Assembly (NCBI GenBank): GCA_028753945.1
Contig: JAPNXP010000015.1
Span: 2,294,001 to 2,358,000, forward strand
Direction: 5' to 3'
Source: Hexactinellida sp. DTS-2022
Lineage: Eukaryota; Porifera; Hexactinellida
Length of the DNA stretch: 64,000 nt
Below, piece after piece: positions 12,308 to 23,415 of this stretch (position 1 is its first letter; each line of letters starts with the position of its first letter). The position numbers were made by a program, and so were the translations under genes. The notes below the pieces were generated by a model that was not told the origin of the DNA, ran no database searches, and was given only the letters and a program-made list of their open reading frames with translations.

Positions 12308-13561
12308 CAGAGTTGTGGATTTGATTGATATTTAATTCAAATCCAAATCAAATCAAATCAAATCAAATACAAATCAAATCCATCCAAATCAAATCCAAAT
12401 CTAATTCAATCCAAATCAAATCCATCCAAATCAAATCAAATACAAATCAAATCCATCCAAATCAAATCCCAATCAAATCCAAATCAAATCCAAATCAAAT
12501 CCAAATCAAATCCATCTAAATCAAATCCAAATACAGATGCCGGTTATAAGCAAGCTGTGGTACACTAATAAATTTCAGGGTTTCGTGTGGAGTAAGGGTT
12601 GGCATGGCAACCCTGTGGGCCGTGGCGGCGGGTAATAATAGATTATAGTTTCAATAATTATGCGACAGTGTACTTTATGACAGGGCTGTATCAACTCATT
12701 TTGAGTTGGCAAAATCAACTCATTTTTCTGAATGAGTTGAATGAGTTGGTAGTGGTCTAAATGAATGAGTTGAATGAGTTGATAGCTCACTTGAATGAGT
12801 TGAAATGAGTTCAACTCATTTTAGAAATGAGTTGGTTGAATCAACTCATTTTAGAAATGGTTGGTTTGAACCAACTCATTTCTAAAATTGGTTAAAATAT
12901 ATATCATAGACAATAATTGTCCTGCCATGTGGCATAAGTAGTATTTGCGTCAACCCATAGTGAGATGCAGATCCTATCTCAATACTCGAAAAATACTCGA
13001 AATCATGAAAATAGTGCTGAAGCAAGTTTTTTAGCAACAGTGGCTTGCATCGCATATGTATACAATTTTTTAAATGAGTTAATTGCATGTGAGTTACATG
13101 CATTTGAATGTGTAATTAAATGAGTCGAGTTGAACGAGTTTTAAAATGAGTTGAAATGAGTTGAATGAGTTGAAATGAGTTGGTTGCATAAAACTGGATA
13201 AATTGAATGAGTTGAATGAGTTGGTTACATCCAAATGAATGAGTTGAATGAGTTGGTACAATATAAATGAATGAGTTGGTTCCGAGGAAATGAGTTTTTT
13301 TACCAACTCAAAATGAGTTGATACAGCCCTGCTTTATGATATAGAAAGATCATAGCAACAGATGAATACGTACGTATAGCTAAATTAAATTTTTTAAAGG
13401 ATTTGACTCAAACATTAAATGAAATCCAAATCAAATCAAATAATAGTCAATCAAATCCAAATCAAATCAAATCATTTTCCTTTTAAAATGCATCAAATCC
13501 ATCCAAATCAAATCCAAATCAAATCCAAATCAAATCAAATCAAATCAAATCCACAACTCTG
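12308..13561. mobile_element. hAT-type element of ATCAAATCCA repeats, split by a second hAT element
   Basis: Ends CAGAGTTGTGGATTTGATT / AATCAAATCCACAACTCTG and a perfect 8-bp duplication GGTACTGG (12300-12307 and 13562-13569). Its arms (12330-12530 and 13420-13550) are tandem 'AAATCAAATCC' repeats. A 651-bp element at 12681-13331 is inserted inside. Confidence 0.85.
12681..13331. mobile_element. hAT-type MITE of AATGAGTTG repeats, nested
   Basis: Ends CAGGGCTGTATCAACTCATT / AATGAGTTGATACAGCCCTG and a perfect 8-bp duplication CTTTATGA (12673-12680 and 13332-13339). Both arms are runs of 'AATGAGTTG' or its complement, so the element can fold along most of its length. Confidence 0.9.
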
Positions 13562-13569
13562 GGTACTGG

Positions 13570-16150
13570 TAGTGCCTCAAAAGAAAAATGCTGTCTGCCC
13601 AGCTGCATTTTTAGATTTTTTTCGCCATGTCATCAACGGTTCAAGGAGTTTAGACATATTTATCAAGTTATCACGAGACAAAGGAACGATTCATAAATTG
13701 AAGTTTGTTTCTATCATAAACCATTATGAGTTTAATGACAATCATTAATTTTGATTAGATAATAAATTATAGAAATAGTTATTTATTTTAGCAATGTTAT
13801 CCACGGTGAGTTGAGTTAAGTCAACAAATCAATTATTTAATTTAATTTGCTTTAATCCATTGTATAATAATACTATAATTAAATAGAAGCCAGCTCGAAT
13901 TCACAAGTTAAATCAATTTAATTATCGCAAGTTGAAACAATAGAGCAAGATTTAATAATTAAATTAATATATGTATCAAAAGTTGAAACAATGGAATTAG
14001 ATTTAACAGTTTTTCTGAAACTGAAGTGTGTGGTAAACAAAGAAATTTCAACCCCCATTTATGGCATGAATTAAACCCTTTATTAAAATCTTTCTTCTCC
14101 CATCAGACGCATATTGTATAATGAATCCAATGGTAAATTAAAATTGGGGGTTTAGTATAATATTTTTGAGTTATGGACCAGACAAGTTTTGAAAGCTGTC
14201 AAAAATGTGTCCAAAACGCATGTTCCTTTGGAGGCACTATCTTCTGGTGGCTACTGATTGGTTTATTGATAGTGCCTCCAAAGGAAATGCTGTCTGCACA
14301 GCTGCAATTTTGGATTTTTTCGCAATGTCATCATCACTATAAAGGTGGTGTTAAACCATCCCAGCAAGGTTTTCGGAATGTAAAGACCCATAGCGAGTTA
14401 GAAGTTTCGTTTTAGCTCACTTTATTTCAGAGATATTCAAATTTCAGTAAGATCCCATTCGAAATATATAATTCACAAAATTGTAAAAACACATTTTTTT
14501 AACGATGTCATCATTACCTCAAGGTGTCAACACCCATTTGTAGAGGTGTTACGTGGCATAAGGAACAATTGATAAATTGAAAGTTTGCTTCTATCTTGTA
14601 TCATCTCTGAGATTTATGATATTTAGCGGAATTTTAGCCAATTAGTATAAATATTTATTAACATAATTAATAATTTAACACCAATTTCAAGGTCAACTTA
14701 CATTTATTAAGTTTATTAGTTGATATAAATAGTAATTTTAGATGAATCATGAATTTGTCTACCAAATTTTAATTCAGCACGTTGGACAACCTCCATAATC
14801 AAACTAGATGCTTCTCTATATATTAAATACAGTACTGACTAAATTAATTTTAATAAATTTACGTCAGTCATGGCCTACTTAATAAGTTAATATACGGCTA
14901 AATATGTCACCGAGAAGGCCAGTTTCTAATTTTCATTTTAGGATAAGCTATGCCTCCTATTGTTATTAATTGGGTTCATCAACCATTGCGAGTCCATTAG
15001 AACTTTTGACAATCTCAGATTTGTGGTTAAGCTGTTTAGGCGCCATTTAATGATGACGGTAACAATTTATGGTAAAATAAAAAATTTCAAATATCATAAA
15101 TTTCAGTTTCTTCCTACTTTCTAATAATTTTATAATAGGAATACTAATATAGGGATATATTTCATACCCCAAAGGCTATTAAATCACAAAATGGCGACAT
15201 TCTAAAAAGATTTTAAAATTATAAAGCAACCACATGCTAAAATACAAGTAGTATCCGAATTAAAACTATTTCCGTACATAAAACGTATATAATTGCTGGT
15301 TTATATAAATTCATTCTCATTATAGATTCTGAAAATGTATTCTAAGTATATTAGCAAAGTATTTTCATTTTCTCGCAGTTCTTTAGACTCGAATTTTATA
15401 TTTTGTATATTTGTGGTGTCATCATTAAATGGCGCCTAAACAGTTTAACCACAAATCTGAGATTCTCAAGTGGTTCTAATGGACTCGCAATGGTTGATTA
15501 CCCCATATACAACCCAAATAACAACAATAGGAGGCATAGTTTATCCTAAAATGAAAATTAGAAACTGGCCTTCTCGTTTCATGGCCTTCTCAGCTCGGTG
15601 ACATATTTAGCCGTATACTAAGTAGGCCATGCGTCAGTATATTATTATTACAAGAGTATTCTTGCAGAATGAAATATATTCACTTAATTAATTAATCTAT
15701 CGTTGTTATGGAATGTAAAATCTTAGTTTTCAATTAGAAAATAGAAGCCTACTCGATCCCTGAATCAATATAATTATCACAAGTTGAAACAATAGAATTA
15801 GACTTAACACTTTCAATTGAACTGAAGTGTTAATAAACAAAGGCAATTTGCAACTCAATTGTGGCACAAACTAAACCCAAATTGAAAATTTGTGCACTGT
15901 GAAAGGGTGTAGAATCAAAGTGTCTATCGAATGCATATAAATTGACTATTTATTGTTCCTTTTCTAACATTAAACAGGAGTAAAAATGAGTCCCAAAATT
16001 CAATCAAAAATCGTGACCCCAGGTGCACATCTGTAACCCATGAGACACCTGTCCTGAAAATTTCAGTTCTCAGTTAATAAAACTCTGTTCTGTGGAGGAT
16101 CTAAGGAAGAATAACTAACCAAGGCAGTCGTTTCAATACTGGGCCACTAT
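13570..16150 (-). repeat. Inverted copies of the 1.2-kb satellite-like repeat (main array at 40173-53822)
   Basis: Reverse-orientation relatives of the array units. 13570-14130 is a unit truncated at its hairpin end. About 14200-16150 is a second unit, carrying the hairpin arms (around 14210-14320), the 'GATGTCATCATTACCTCAAG' stretch and, at 16010-16100, the 'GTGCACATCTGTAACCCATG' start. It ends in the palindromic terminal motif GGGCCACTATACTATAG at about 16141. It is interrupted by a foldback element (14869-15631). Confidence 0.7.
14869..15631. mobile_element. Foldback element inserted in the satellite-like repeat
   Basis: Two inverted arms of about 190-220 bp (14869-15058 and 15414-15631) around a 355-bp centre, starting CATGGCCTACTTA and ending TAAGTAGGCCATG. 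A CGTCAGT duplication (7 bp; the eighth base differs) flanks it at 14862-14868 and 15632-15638. Removing it restores the neighbouring repeat's 'ATTACGTCAGTATATTA'. Confidence 0.8.
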
Positions 16151-16160
16151 ACTATAGTGG

Positions 16161-16316
16161 CATAGGCGTCGTAAACCGCCCGGGTGCCCGGAAATGTCCG
16201 GGCGGGCCGAAGGGATTGTCCCTATGCTACTAACACTAAACTCCGAGTTTACCCGGACATTACCCGGAATTTCCGGGCGGGCCGAAGGATTGACCTTTGC
16301 ATTTACGACGCCTATG
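16161..16316. mobile_element. hAT-type MITE inside the palindromic terminal motif
   Basis: 156 bp with ends CATAGGCGTCGTAAA / TTTACGACGCCTATG and a perfect 8-bp duplication TATAGTGG (16153-16160 and 16317-16324). The duplication lies within the CTATACTATAGTATAG palindrome of the satellite-like element. Confidence 0.85.
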
Positions 16317-16568
16317 TATAGTGGGCACAGTAAAAATCAAGTCTTAAGAACTGATTAGGTCTAAATTTGATCCCAAACAAAGAGTTTCCATATTTATAAA
16401 TGATTCGAAAAATCATGTACAGCCATAGAAAAAAAGATAATTAATGACAATCCACCAAAATAGAGAATAAAACTAGAAAATCATAAACATGAGGTACACA
16501 AAATGTTCTACTCACCAATTGTTGGGAAAAGAAAACGAATAAGAAAATAGAAATAAGATTAGAACTGG

Positions 16569-16603
16569 GCCACTATACTATAGTATAGTCGGCACAGTAA
16601 AAA
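16569..16603. repeat. Single copy of the CTATACTATAGTATAG palindrome
   Basis: GGGCCACTATACTATAGTAT...CGGCACAG, the same motif that is tandemly repeated six times at 39782-40165. Here it directly precedes the NHL pseudogene's 3' end. Confidence 0.7.
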
Positions 16604-16638
16604 TACAAGGGTCAATGAATCTATAGAAATATTAGCGT

Positions 16639-17885
16639 TTAGAAGATCTGTAGACATTTATTTCCAGTTTGACACACTACTATAACTCTTCCTTGTTGGT
16701 CTACTGTAACACCTGTTGGTTGGTTAGAGACTGGAATCTTATGAATCAATTGGAATTTAGTATTGGAAATATGAATAGAGTCAGAACCAGGATCTGAAAT
16801 GAGAATATTATCTGTTTGGTCAATGAAGAAGTAAAATGGATAATTAACTTCCATTCCTTTGCCTCGAGAAATAACACTCCTCTGTAGAATGTGATTATAG
16901 TCGTAGAGAAGGAGACAAGGATTAGATGTATCAAGAACATAAATGTATTCTTTGGTGAGTTTAACATCGCGAGGGTAATTTAGTGTATATTTCCCAAATT
17001 GAATTTTGAATGATAAATCTTCATTGAATATCTGAATACGTTTATTGTTTCGATGGTAAATGTAAATGTCTCCATTCGACTGATCGATTGTTAGACTAAA
17101 GAAATGGTTAAAAATTCTAACTCTCCTATTCCCTTTCCACACATTCTGGAAACAAACTTCACATTGAGTTGATAATTGAGAATACAGTCGTTACCTTGAG
17201 AAATAAGAATTCCATTTCCACAAATAGCTACACCAGTAGGCTTGTACATCTTTACTTTACCTTCATTGTCTCCAAATTTGAACAAATAATTATCAGCACT
17301 ATCGAATACTTTCACACAGTTTTTTAATTGATCTGCTATGAAAATATTTCCTGTTTTATTATCAACTGTTACACCTAGAGGATAGTTAAGTTGTCCCATT
17401 CGTTTTCCTCTCTCACAGACACTCACTAGAGGTTGGTTCGTGTTTTTATACACAATTCCACTTCTCACTTTCTCTACCAACTTACCTAACTTTTAAATTC
17501 AGCTAACATTTTGTTGCTGTCACACTCAAAAGTTAAAACTAACTATTTTAGGTTCTATTGGAGTTTCAACTTAACTAATTTATGTGTTCAATTGCGAAAT
17601 AAGGTTTTCATGAATAGACTTATTTGGAGAAGTTAGATGTTGATTTTTAAGAAATTATTTTGTCGTTCCCAGATCTCGTTTCTTACCATTGATTTTCTCC
17701 AATTCGCTTCGATAAGAGAGATAAGAAGATATAATATTATCCAACTCTCTCAAGAGCTCACTTCCTCTAGCTTTCAAGCAATCAATTAACTCAACAAATT
17801 TAGTTGTAATCTTCTCTCTCACTCGAATCAATTCTAACTCGTAATTATATGTATTGCCAGCTTCAATTGAATATGCAGTTGCCAT
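16639..17885 (-). pseudogene. Coiled-coil plus NHL-repeat protein (TRIM/NHL-like), pseudogene
   Basis: Reads from an ATG at 17885. The first 75 codons form a charged, Leu-rich coiled coil (e.g. RVREKITTKFVELIDCLKAR). NHL-type propeller repeats follow at 17142-17480 and 16639-17142; six can be counted, with signatures such as GVTVDNKTGNIFIADQ and GVTVDQQGRVIVVCQTGNKC. There is no RING or B-box. The frame is broken by a stop at 17655, further stops and shifts through 17490-17650, and a one-base shift near 17125 between the second and third propeller blades. The sequence between the pieces remains recognisable in other frames, which argues for decay rather than introns. NHL propellers usually bind RNA or protein; an active copy elsewhere in the genome is likely. 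Confidence 0.72.
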
Positions 17886-18017
17886 TCTCGCTAAATGTAA
17901 ATTAAAATACCGTTAATGTACAATAAAAATTGTACAAGAACAAACCTATCCTCCTTACTTACAAATTGTATATCCAATATGTGTAAACCCTTCAAGACCA
18001 ATTACCGAGCAGATATA

Positions 18018-18240
18018 TCTATATTATTAAAACTCGATTGTTGTTTGTGTGTCAGTTCGTCCGGATTGTATTTTAAAGTGATGGGGGAAAAGAAACCGCA
18101 TTTATATCTGAGATAGAAACTAACTTCCAAATATTATAATAAGTATGCTGATTAGTGATTACGAATTTCGCATTTATAGATTTACTAGCGCGCTTCACTT
18201 GCTAGGTCGCTTCGCGGCAGAAAACAACCACACACCAACC
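18018..18240 (+). mobile_element. Helitron-like non-autonomous element (fragment)
   Basis: Starts TCTATATTATTAAAACTCGA after an A and shares the following 'GATTGTTGTTTGTGTGT' and 'GAAACCGCATTTATAT' with reverse-orientation copies at 27021-27585 and 43400-43742. The other end, around GCTAGGTCGCTTCGCGGC, is hairpin-prone and not sharply defined. Confidence 0.4.
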
Positions 18241-18449
18241 GCTCCCTGGTTTGTGTGTGGTTTATACTTCTAACATGAACAGAAGTATATAGCAGAAATA
18301 GGCATAAAATAGTCGAATTTAACAATGAAATTTTAATGAATACGTCATCATGTGATAATGACTAAGCATATTGGTAATCTGGTGTGATTCACATGACCAC
18401 TTCATCAATGCACATGTTCTATTAAATTTCAGAATTATATCACTTAGAG

Positions 18450-18604
18450 CAGTGGTTCCCAACCTGGGGTCCATGGACCCCTTGGGGGTCCACGGACGGC
18501 TGTAGGGGGTCCACAGGATGTATTACGGACAATGGGAGGGGGTCCACAGAATGTCAAATATTTACTATAGGGGGTCCACGGTTGAAAAAGGTTGGGAATC
18601 GCTG
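18450..18604. mobile_element. hAT-type (Charlie-like) MITE
   Basis: 155 bp with ends CAGTGGTTCCCAACC / GGTTGGGAATCGCTG and a perfect 8-bp duplication ACTTAGAG (18442-18449 and 18605-18612). The interior repeats 'GGGGGTCCAC'. Confidence 0.92.
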
Positions 18605-18612
18605 ACTTAGAG

Positions 18613-19206
18613 GGATCGAATTATATGCGATTAAGTTAATTTTACGCTTCTCAAATGTGACAATGACGTCAGAACTAGATGAGGAGTGAAATATTTTTAC
18701 CGGAAAGCTAAAATTGTTGTCGGGCGCCAAAAGTTATCCATATATGCATTATCAGATTTGGAAACCGTTTGTTTATTCAATCAACTCGGAAGATAGAAAC
18801 AAATATATATACGTATATACATACCGTACATACAACCTTGCGTATTAAAATTTTGAGTATCTAGAGTTGATTTGTGAACTTAGATGATCAGAAAACAATT
18901 TGCAACAATAATATGTTCTTTAATATAAATTTGTGGTACTCCACGCAAATATATGATAACACTAAAACACTGATTTGTGTCAATTTATTAATTTACCAAA
19001 TCGATAATCGACCATTTTTATATCATAAAATAGATTTTGAGTGTAATTTTCAAAATTTACTGCCCTTTTCCAAGGTGGAAAACGCGTTTTTTCAGTGTTT
19101 ACCATAGACTAGCTAGTATGGAAGTTGTATTAATTGTGCTTTCAATCTGGTAGATATCTGAAGCACAACCTCAAGTGGTGAGAAAGGAAATAGTATATTA
19201 TTTAAT
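18613..19206. other. Intergenic; nothing recognised
   Basis: AT-rich sequence with a 77-codon frame at 18874-19107 that has no recognisable motif and no splice context. Treated as non-coding. Confidence 0.4.
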
Positions 19207-19214
19207 ACTATAAT

Positions 19215-19735
19215 CAGTGGCGTAGCTAAGGATTCGGGAGCCCCGGTTCAAAAGTATGTGCCGGGGCCCCTGGCCCCACTAGTTCAAATTGAAGTGGTAA
19301 ATTTTATGGATTGCATGCATCTGGATAAGTTTGGATTCGGAAATGACATTTCCCGAATTTTGACATCACTGTTAGAGAATATGTATATGGTTAATAAAAT
19401 TATAATTGTTTCTACTCGTTTTGCATAACCAGAAACATAAACTATCATCATGTTTCACTCGAGTAGTCTCAAAAGTAATGTAGCTATGAATCAAAAATAA
19501 TATTTCATCTAATTGATAACTGACAAACAAATAGTTATACTGTATGTATTATAATATAAATAAATATCAAATAAGTTTGAAATAACATAACAGTTAGTCT
19601 GTTATCATGAAGTACGTATGATTGAAGTATATCTGTATAAGGCTATAAGCGAAATTTGGATCCCTTGGGGGCCCTCCTGAACATCGGGGGGTCTGGTTCA
19701 ATGAACCGCCTGAACCGCCTATTGCTACGCCACTG
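19215..19735. mobile_element. hAT-type non-autonomous element
   Basis: 521 bp with ends CAGTGGCGTAGCTA / TGCTACGCCACTG and a perfect 8-bp duplication ACTATAAT (19207-19214 and 19736-19743). It is the intact reference for the copy at 38611-54094 that has been opened by later insertions. Confidence 0.92.
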
Positions 19736-19804
19736 ACTATAATGTGCATCAGTAAGCAATGCACGACTAACTTTCTTATTAATTAATTGTTTCGATATAT
19801 TATT

Positions 19805-19868
19805 TATGGCCAATAACCGGATATAAGAACATCGTCGGGAACTGTATAATGTTCTTATAACCGGCATA
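19805..19868. mobile_element. Fragment of the GGATATAAGCACA mariner MITE
   Basis: 'AACCGGATATAAGAACAT' followed by 'GTTCTTATAACCGGCATAA', matching the 12041-12231 family. Confidence 0.5.
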
Positions 19869-20600
19869 AATTATATAGGGCATATCAGGCATCCTGTATT
19901 CGGAATTCCTTATAATAATTCAATCTATAAATAATGCTAGTTCAGAAACCTAAAATAATGCTAGTTCAGAAACCTAAAATAAAGGAAATAATTTTTGCCA
20001 CGATCGTAAACGTATACAAAAGATTCTGATATACTATTTAACTTTCTTAATAATTTAATATACATTTTATATTGGTGTTAGGAGACAATCTAATTATCAT
20101 TTAAAAATGGATTAAAAATGAATAAAAATAGAATAATAAAATTACTTCATTAAATTAGCTGAGTTGTTAAACTCAATAACTATAATTTATTCAGACTTGT
20201 TGAAAACAATTAATCATTATGTGCTCTTTTGAGGAATTATCGATAACGGATAATTTGTCCTTTCAAAGTTTCAGTTTCATACTGAATATAATTAAACCTG
20301 GTTAACCTATGCTGTAATTTTAATACTAATTTTAGAAACGAATTTCTTAAAAGAACGTGAGGACAACCCAATAATGATTTAAGTTGTCTTGTCCAATATT
20401 TGCTAATGAGATAAAAATATGTATCACGCTTGTGATTGAACACTTCCGGAATAGAAATATTTTCAAATAATTAACGATACTGATACAAGGATTATGAGTT
20501 ATATCAATTAAACTTTTTAAACCCAGGTAATAGTATAAATAGTTTGAATTACAAATTGTGTCAAGTGTTTTTTATCGAATTAAATAAATTCAGTTCCTCG
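19869..20600. other. Upstream region of the bZIP gene; no gene seen
   Basis: AT-rich; includes a short direct duplication ('AATGCTAGTTCAGAAACCTA', twice at 19933-19976). Presumed promoter/5' UTR of the bZIP gene in its last few hundred bases. Confidence 0.4.
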
Positions 20601-20954
20601 ATGGAGACAGATTATCTGGAATTAATCTTAGTTAATGGTTGGAAACAAACCCTCAAAGATGACAATTTTCTTAGTCTACTAGATCCATTAAAACTTGTCA
20701 AGTTATCTACCGAAGAATTTAGTATGGTAATAACAAAAAGTTTGACTCCTTCTGAAATTGCATACATCAGGGAAAAGCGAATGAAAGCGTTAAATAATAT
20801 TGCAGCTAAAAGGCACAGGGAAAAAGAAAGGACGAATTATCAGAAATTCGAGCATGAACTTTCAAAACTTCAAATTGAGAGGGATGAACTAATACAAGAA
20901 AAGAAACTCTTACAAAAACAAATACACTCCTACATTCAACGACCAAGCATATAA
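20601..20954 (+). CDS. Small bZIP transcription factor, CNC-like
   Basis: 117-residue DNA-binding protein from the first ATG (20601). Residues about 40-70 resemble the CNC helix that precedes the basic region of NFE2/NRF factors (STEEFSMVITKSLTPSE followed by AYIREKR). The basic region is ALNNIAAKRHREKE, matching N-x2-AA-x2-R of the bZIP family. It is followed by a heptad Leu zipper (FEHELSKLQIERDELIQEKK) of roughly four heptads. There is no activation domain, so it would be expected to act as a small partner or repressor like small Maf; that is inference. No intron is visible. The protein is very short for a CNC factor, and upstream exons cannot be excluded. Confidence 0.7.
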   Translation: METDYLELILVNGWKQTLKDDNFLSLLDPLKLVKLSTEEFSMVITKSLTPSEIAYIREKRMKALNNIAAKRHREKERTNYQKFEHELSKLQIERDELIQEKKLLQKQIHSYIQRPSI

Positions 20955-21475
20955 AACAAGAAAATTGCATGAAAAAACAAGACAAATTTTGTATGGCATT
21001 TTGATGTTATGACATTATAATATACATATTATTAAATACCCGCTCGCGCTTGATATAACACTGCTTTCTTATAGTGAGTATTGGAATAATAATTGTTAAT
21101 TTGTTATTTTGTAATTTACATAAATCAGAATTATAATTTGAGTTAATTTATCTTCCTAGGGGGGTTTGAACAAATTTTAATAATAAAATTAATGCGAAGT
21201 TTTCGGTCTCAATCGCTTTGCGACCGAGCGGCCTTCCTCTCCTAAAAAAATAAGATTCATAATAAATTAGTTAAATATGTGGTTTGTAGTATAAACGTGC
21301 TTAATTCAATTCAGTATGGAAGCCAAGGTGCGTTAACTAATTAAATAATTTACTAACCCAGGATTTACCTTATATGTGTAATAATGGTTTAATTCGCTGT
21401 CTCAACATTAAACCATTAGGTCGAATTTAATTAATGGTTGGCATTAGGTCGAATTCTACTAGGTATATGTGCTAA

Positions 21476-21868
21476 GGCAATATGATAAATTGGCATTTTG
21501 CATAATGCCCAGGTAATATGCAAAATGCTGGTTTTTGTAGCAATTTGCAAGCTCTTTAGGCATTTTGGAAGATGTCTCCTTCGTGGAGCAATTTGCATAA
21601 TGCCATCATACCAACCAGACAATTTGCAAAATGTCCAGCAATATGCAAAGTTTTGTCATTGTGTCAGAATCTAAAAGTATCAATTGCATATTACCAATTT
21701 GGTGTGACAGCATTATGCATATTGTCTGGTTGGTATGATGGCATTATGTAAATTGCCCAACGAAGGAGACATCTTGTAAAATGCTTAAAGAGTTTGCAAA
21801 TTGCTACAAAAACCAGCATTTTGCATATTGCCTGGGCATTATGCAAAATGCCAATTTCTCATATTGCC
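21476..21868. mobile_element. Foldback element
   Basis: Inverted arms of about 180 bp (21476-21650 and 21690-21868), both rich in 'CATTTTGCATAATGCC'; ends GGCAATATGATAAATTGGCA / TGCCAATTTCTCATATTGCC. No clear target duplication was found. Confidence 0.7.
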
Positions 21869-21904
21869 CATAATATATGCATTAGTTTCGTACAATATAC
21901 CACC

Positions 21905-22345
21905 TAAATTGAATATCCAGCGGCTTGGGTGGGCTCCATGCCATCTGCTTGCAAATAATTTACTCATTGGAATTGAATATCCCGCTGCCTGGGTGGGCTT
22001 CAGGTCCCTCTTCGTTCATTGTTTCTATATCAGACAGTAAGTAACCAAAGTATCTGCTTGCAAATAATATACTCACCTAAATTGAATATCCAGCTGCCTG
22101 GGTGGGCTCCTTGCTCCTCTCCGTTCATTGTACTATATCAGACAGTAAGTAACCAAATAATCTGCTTGCAAAGAATTACTCAACGTAATTGAATATCCCG
22201 CGGACTGGGTGGGCTCCTTGCTCCTTTTCGTTCATTGTTTCTATATCAGACAGTAAGTAACCAAAGTATCTGCTTGCCAACAATATACTCACCTAAATTG
22301 AATATCCCGCGGACTGGGTTGGCTTCAGGTCCCTCTCCGTTCATT
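21905..22345. repeat. Minisatellite, about 108-bp unit
   Basis: Five occurrences of GAATATCC[A/C]GC..C.GGGT(G/T)GGCT at about 21911, 21976, 22083, 22191 and 22300. Each later unit carries 'TTCATTGTTTCTATATCAGA' or a variant of it and 'CTGCTTGCAAA'. The first spacing is shortened to 65 bp. Confidence 0.8.
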
Positions 22346-22359
22346 GTCTTTTACTATAT

Positions 22360-23042
22360 GTCACCTAAATACAATTTTAGTGTTTTAATTCATAATAAGA
22401 TTGATCCTATTGTTTAGTTGCTTATTTAGCTATGAATATAATCTATACTAATCATGATAATATATATGATATATATAATCATTCATAACAAAATTATGAT
22501 ACTTAACTACGTACCATATACGCAATTAAGGTAAAGTGGAAGAAAATAGCACCAACGCACGTGCAAAATCTTGAAATCATTAGCAGAATTTTAGGCAATA
22601 AAGAAACAAGAAACAATCTTTTCGGATAATTTTGATGTATTTGAGGAACCAGGATATCCTGATAAAACAGCATCAAATCAATGCATAGTTGTCTACAACT
22701 GAGGAGCAGCATGCAGCACCCTTCCAAGCAAGCAAATTGTTGCATATAGCAACAATAACATTATGTGAAAAACAATTACATGTGTTCAATAACCTAGTTC
22801 GAATAAATGAGTAGACGACCTAATGCATGAATATGAAATCGACCGAATGCTGCGCTCAAGTAAATGACTTAATTTCGGTAGTAGTATGACGTATAGGAAA
22901 CTAAAATAAGGGTATGAATGATAATTACACCAGATAATTGAATAGTTAAATATTGAAAAAATCAGTAATGTATGGAATATTACAAAAGCGAATAAGTGAA
23001 ATACCGTAAACTGAAGGGGCTTAGACCCATTGGTATACTTTG
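22360..23042. other. Intergenic; nothing recognised
   Basis: AT-rich; two modest minus-strand frames (22503-22745 and 22786-23094) lack motifs and cross into a MITE. Treated as non-coding. Confidence 0.4.
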
Positions 23043-23050
23043 GCCTAAGG

Positions 23051-23162
23051 CAGGTTTTTTTATAAGGCCGATCTTGGTGTAAATTTTGCACCAAGATTTT
23101 TTGGAGTTACACCAAGGCCGCGCTGAGTTGCACCAAGGTCTCAACCTTAAAAAAAAACCCTG
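23051..23162. mobile_element. hAT-type MITE (second copy of the 296-426 family)
   Basis: 112 bp with ends CAGGTTTTTTTATAAGG / CCTTAAAAAAAAACCCTG-type and a perfect 8-bp duplication GCCTAAGG (23043-23050 and 23163-23170). Contains 'GATCTTGGTGTAAATTTTGC' as in the first copy. Confidence 0.85.
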
Positions 23163-23415
23163 GCCTAAGGATTACTAAATTCAGGAAATTATTGAAATCA
23201 ATCATGGCCTTGAACTAATTGTATGTAAAGTAAATAGGTCCAAGATGAATTGATAATATATTTTAAAGATTTGAGCTTATTAAAAAAATCTAATAGTGTA
23301 CAATTGACTTAGCCGCCTGAAATGTGCCAGCTTTTGAATAGGACAGGAATTACAATAAAATATGAAATCTTGTAATTTATCTTTCTGAGTACACTTTAAA
23401 CAACAATTAATCCTG

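Noticed and set aside
12325..13748. Asn/Gln/Ile/Lys-rich frames in 12.3-13.7 kb
   Set aside because: Translations of ATCAAATCCA and AATGAGTTG tandem words inside hAT-type elements.
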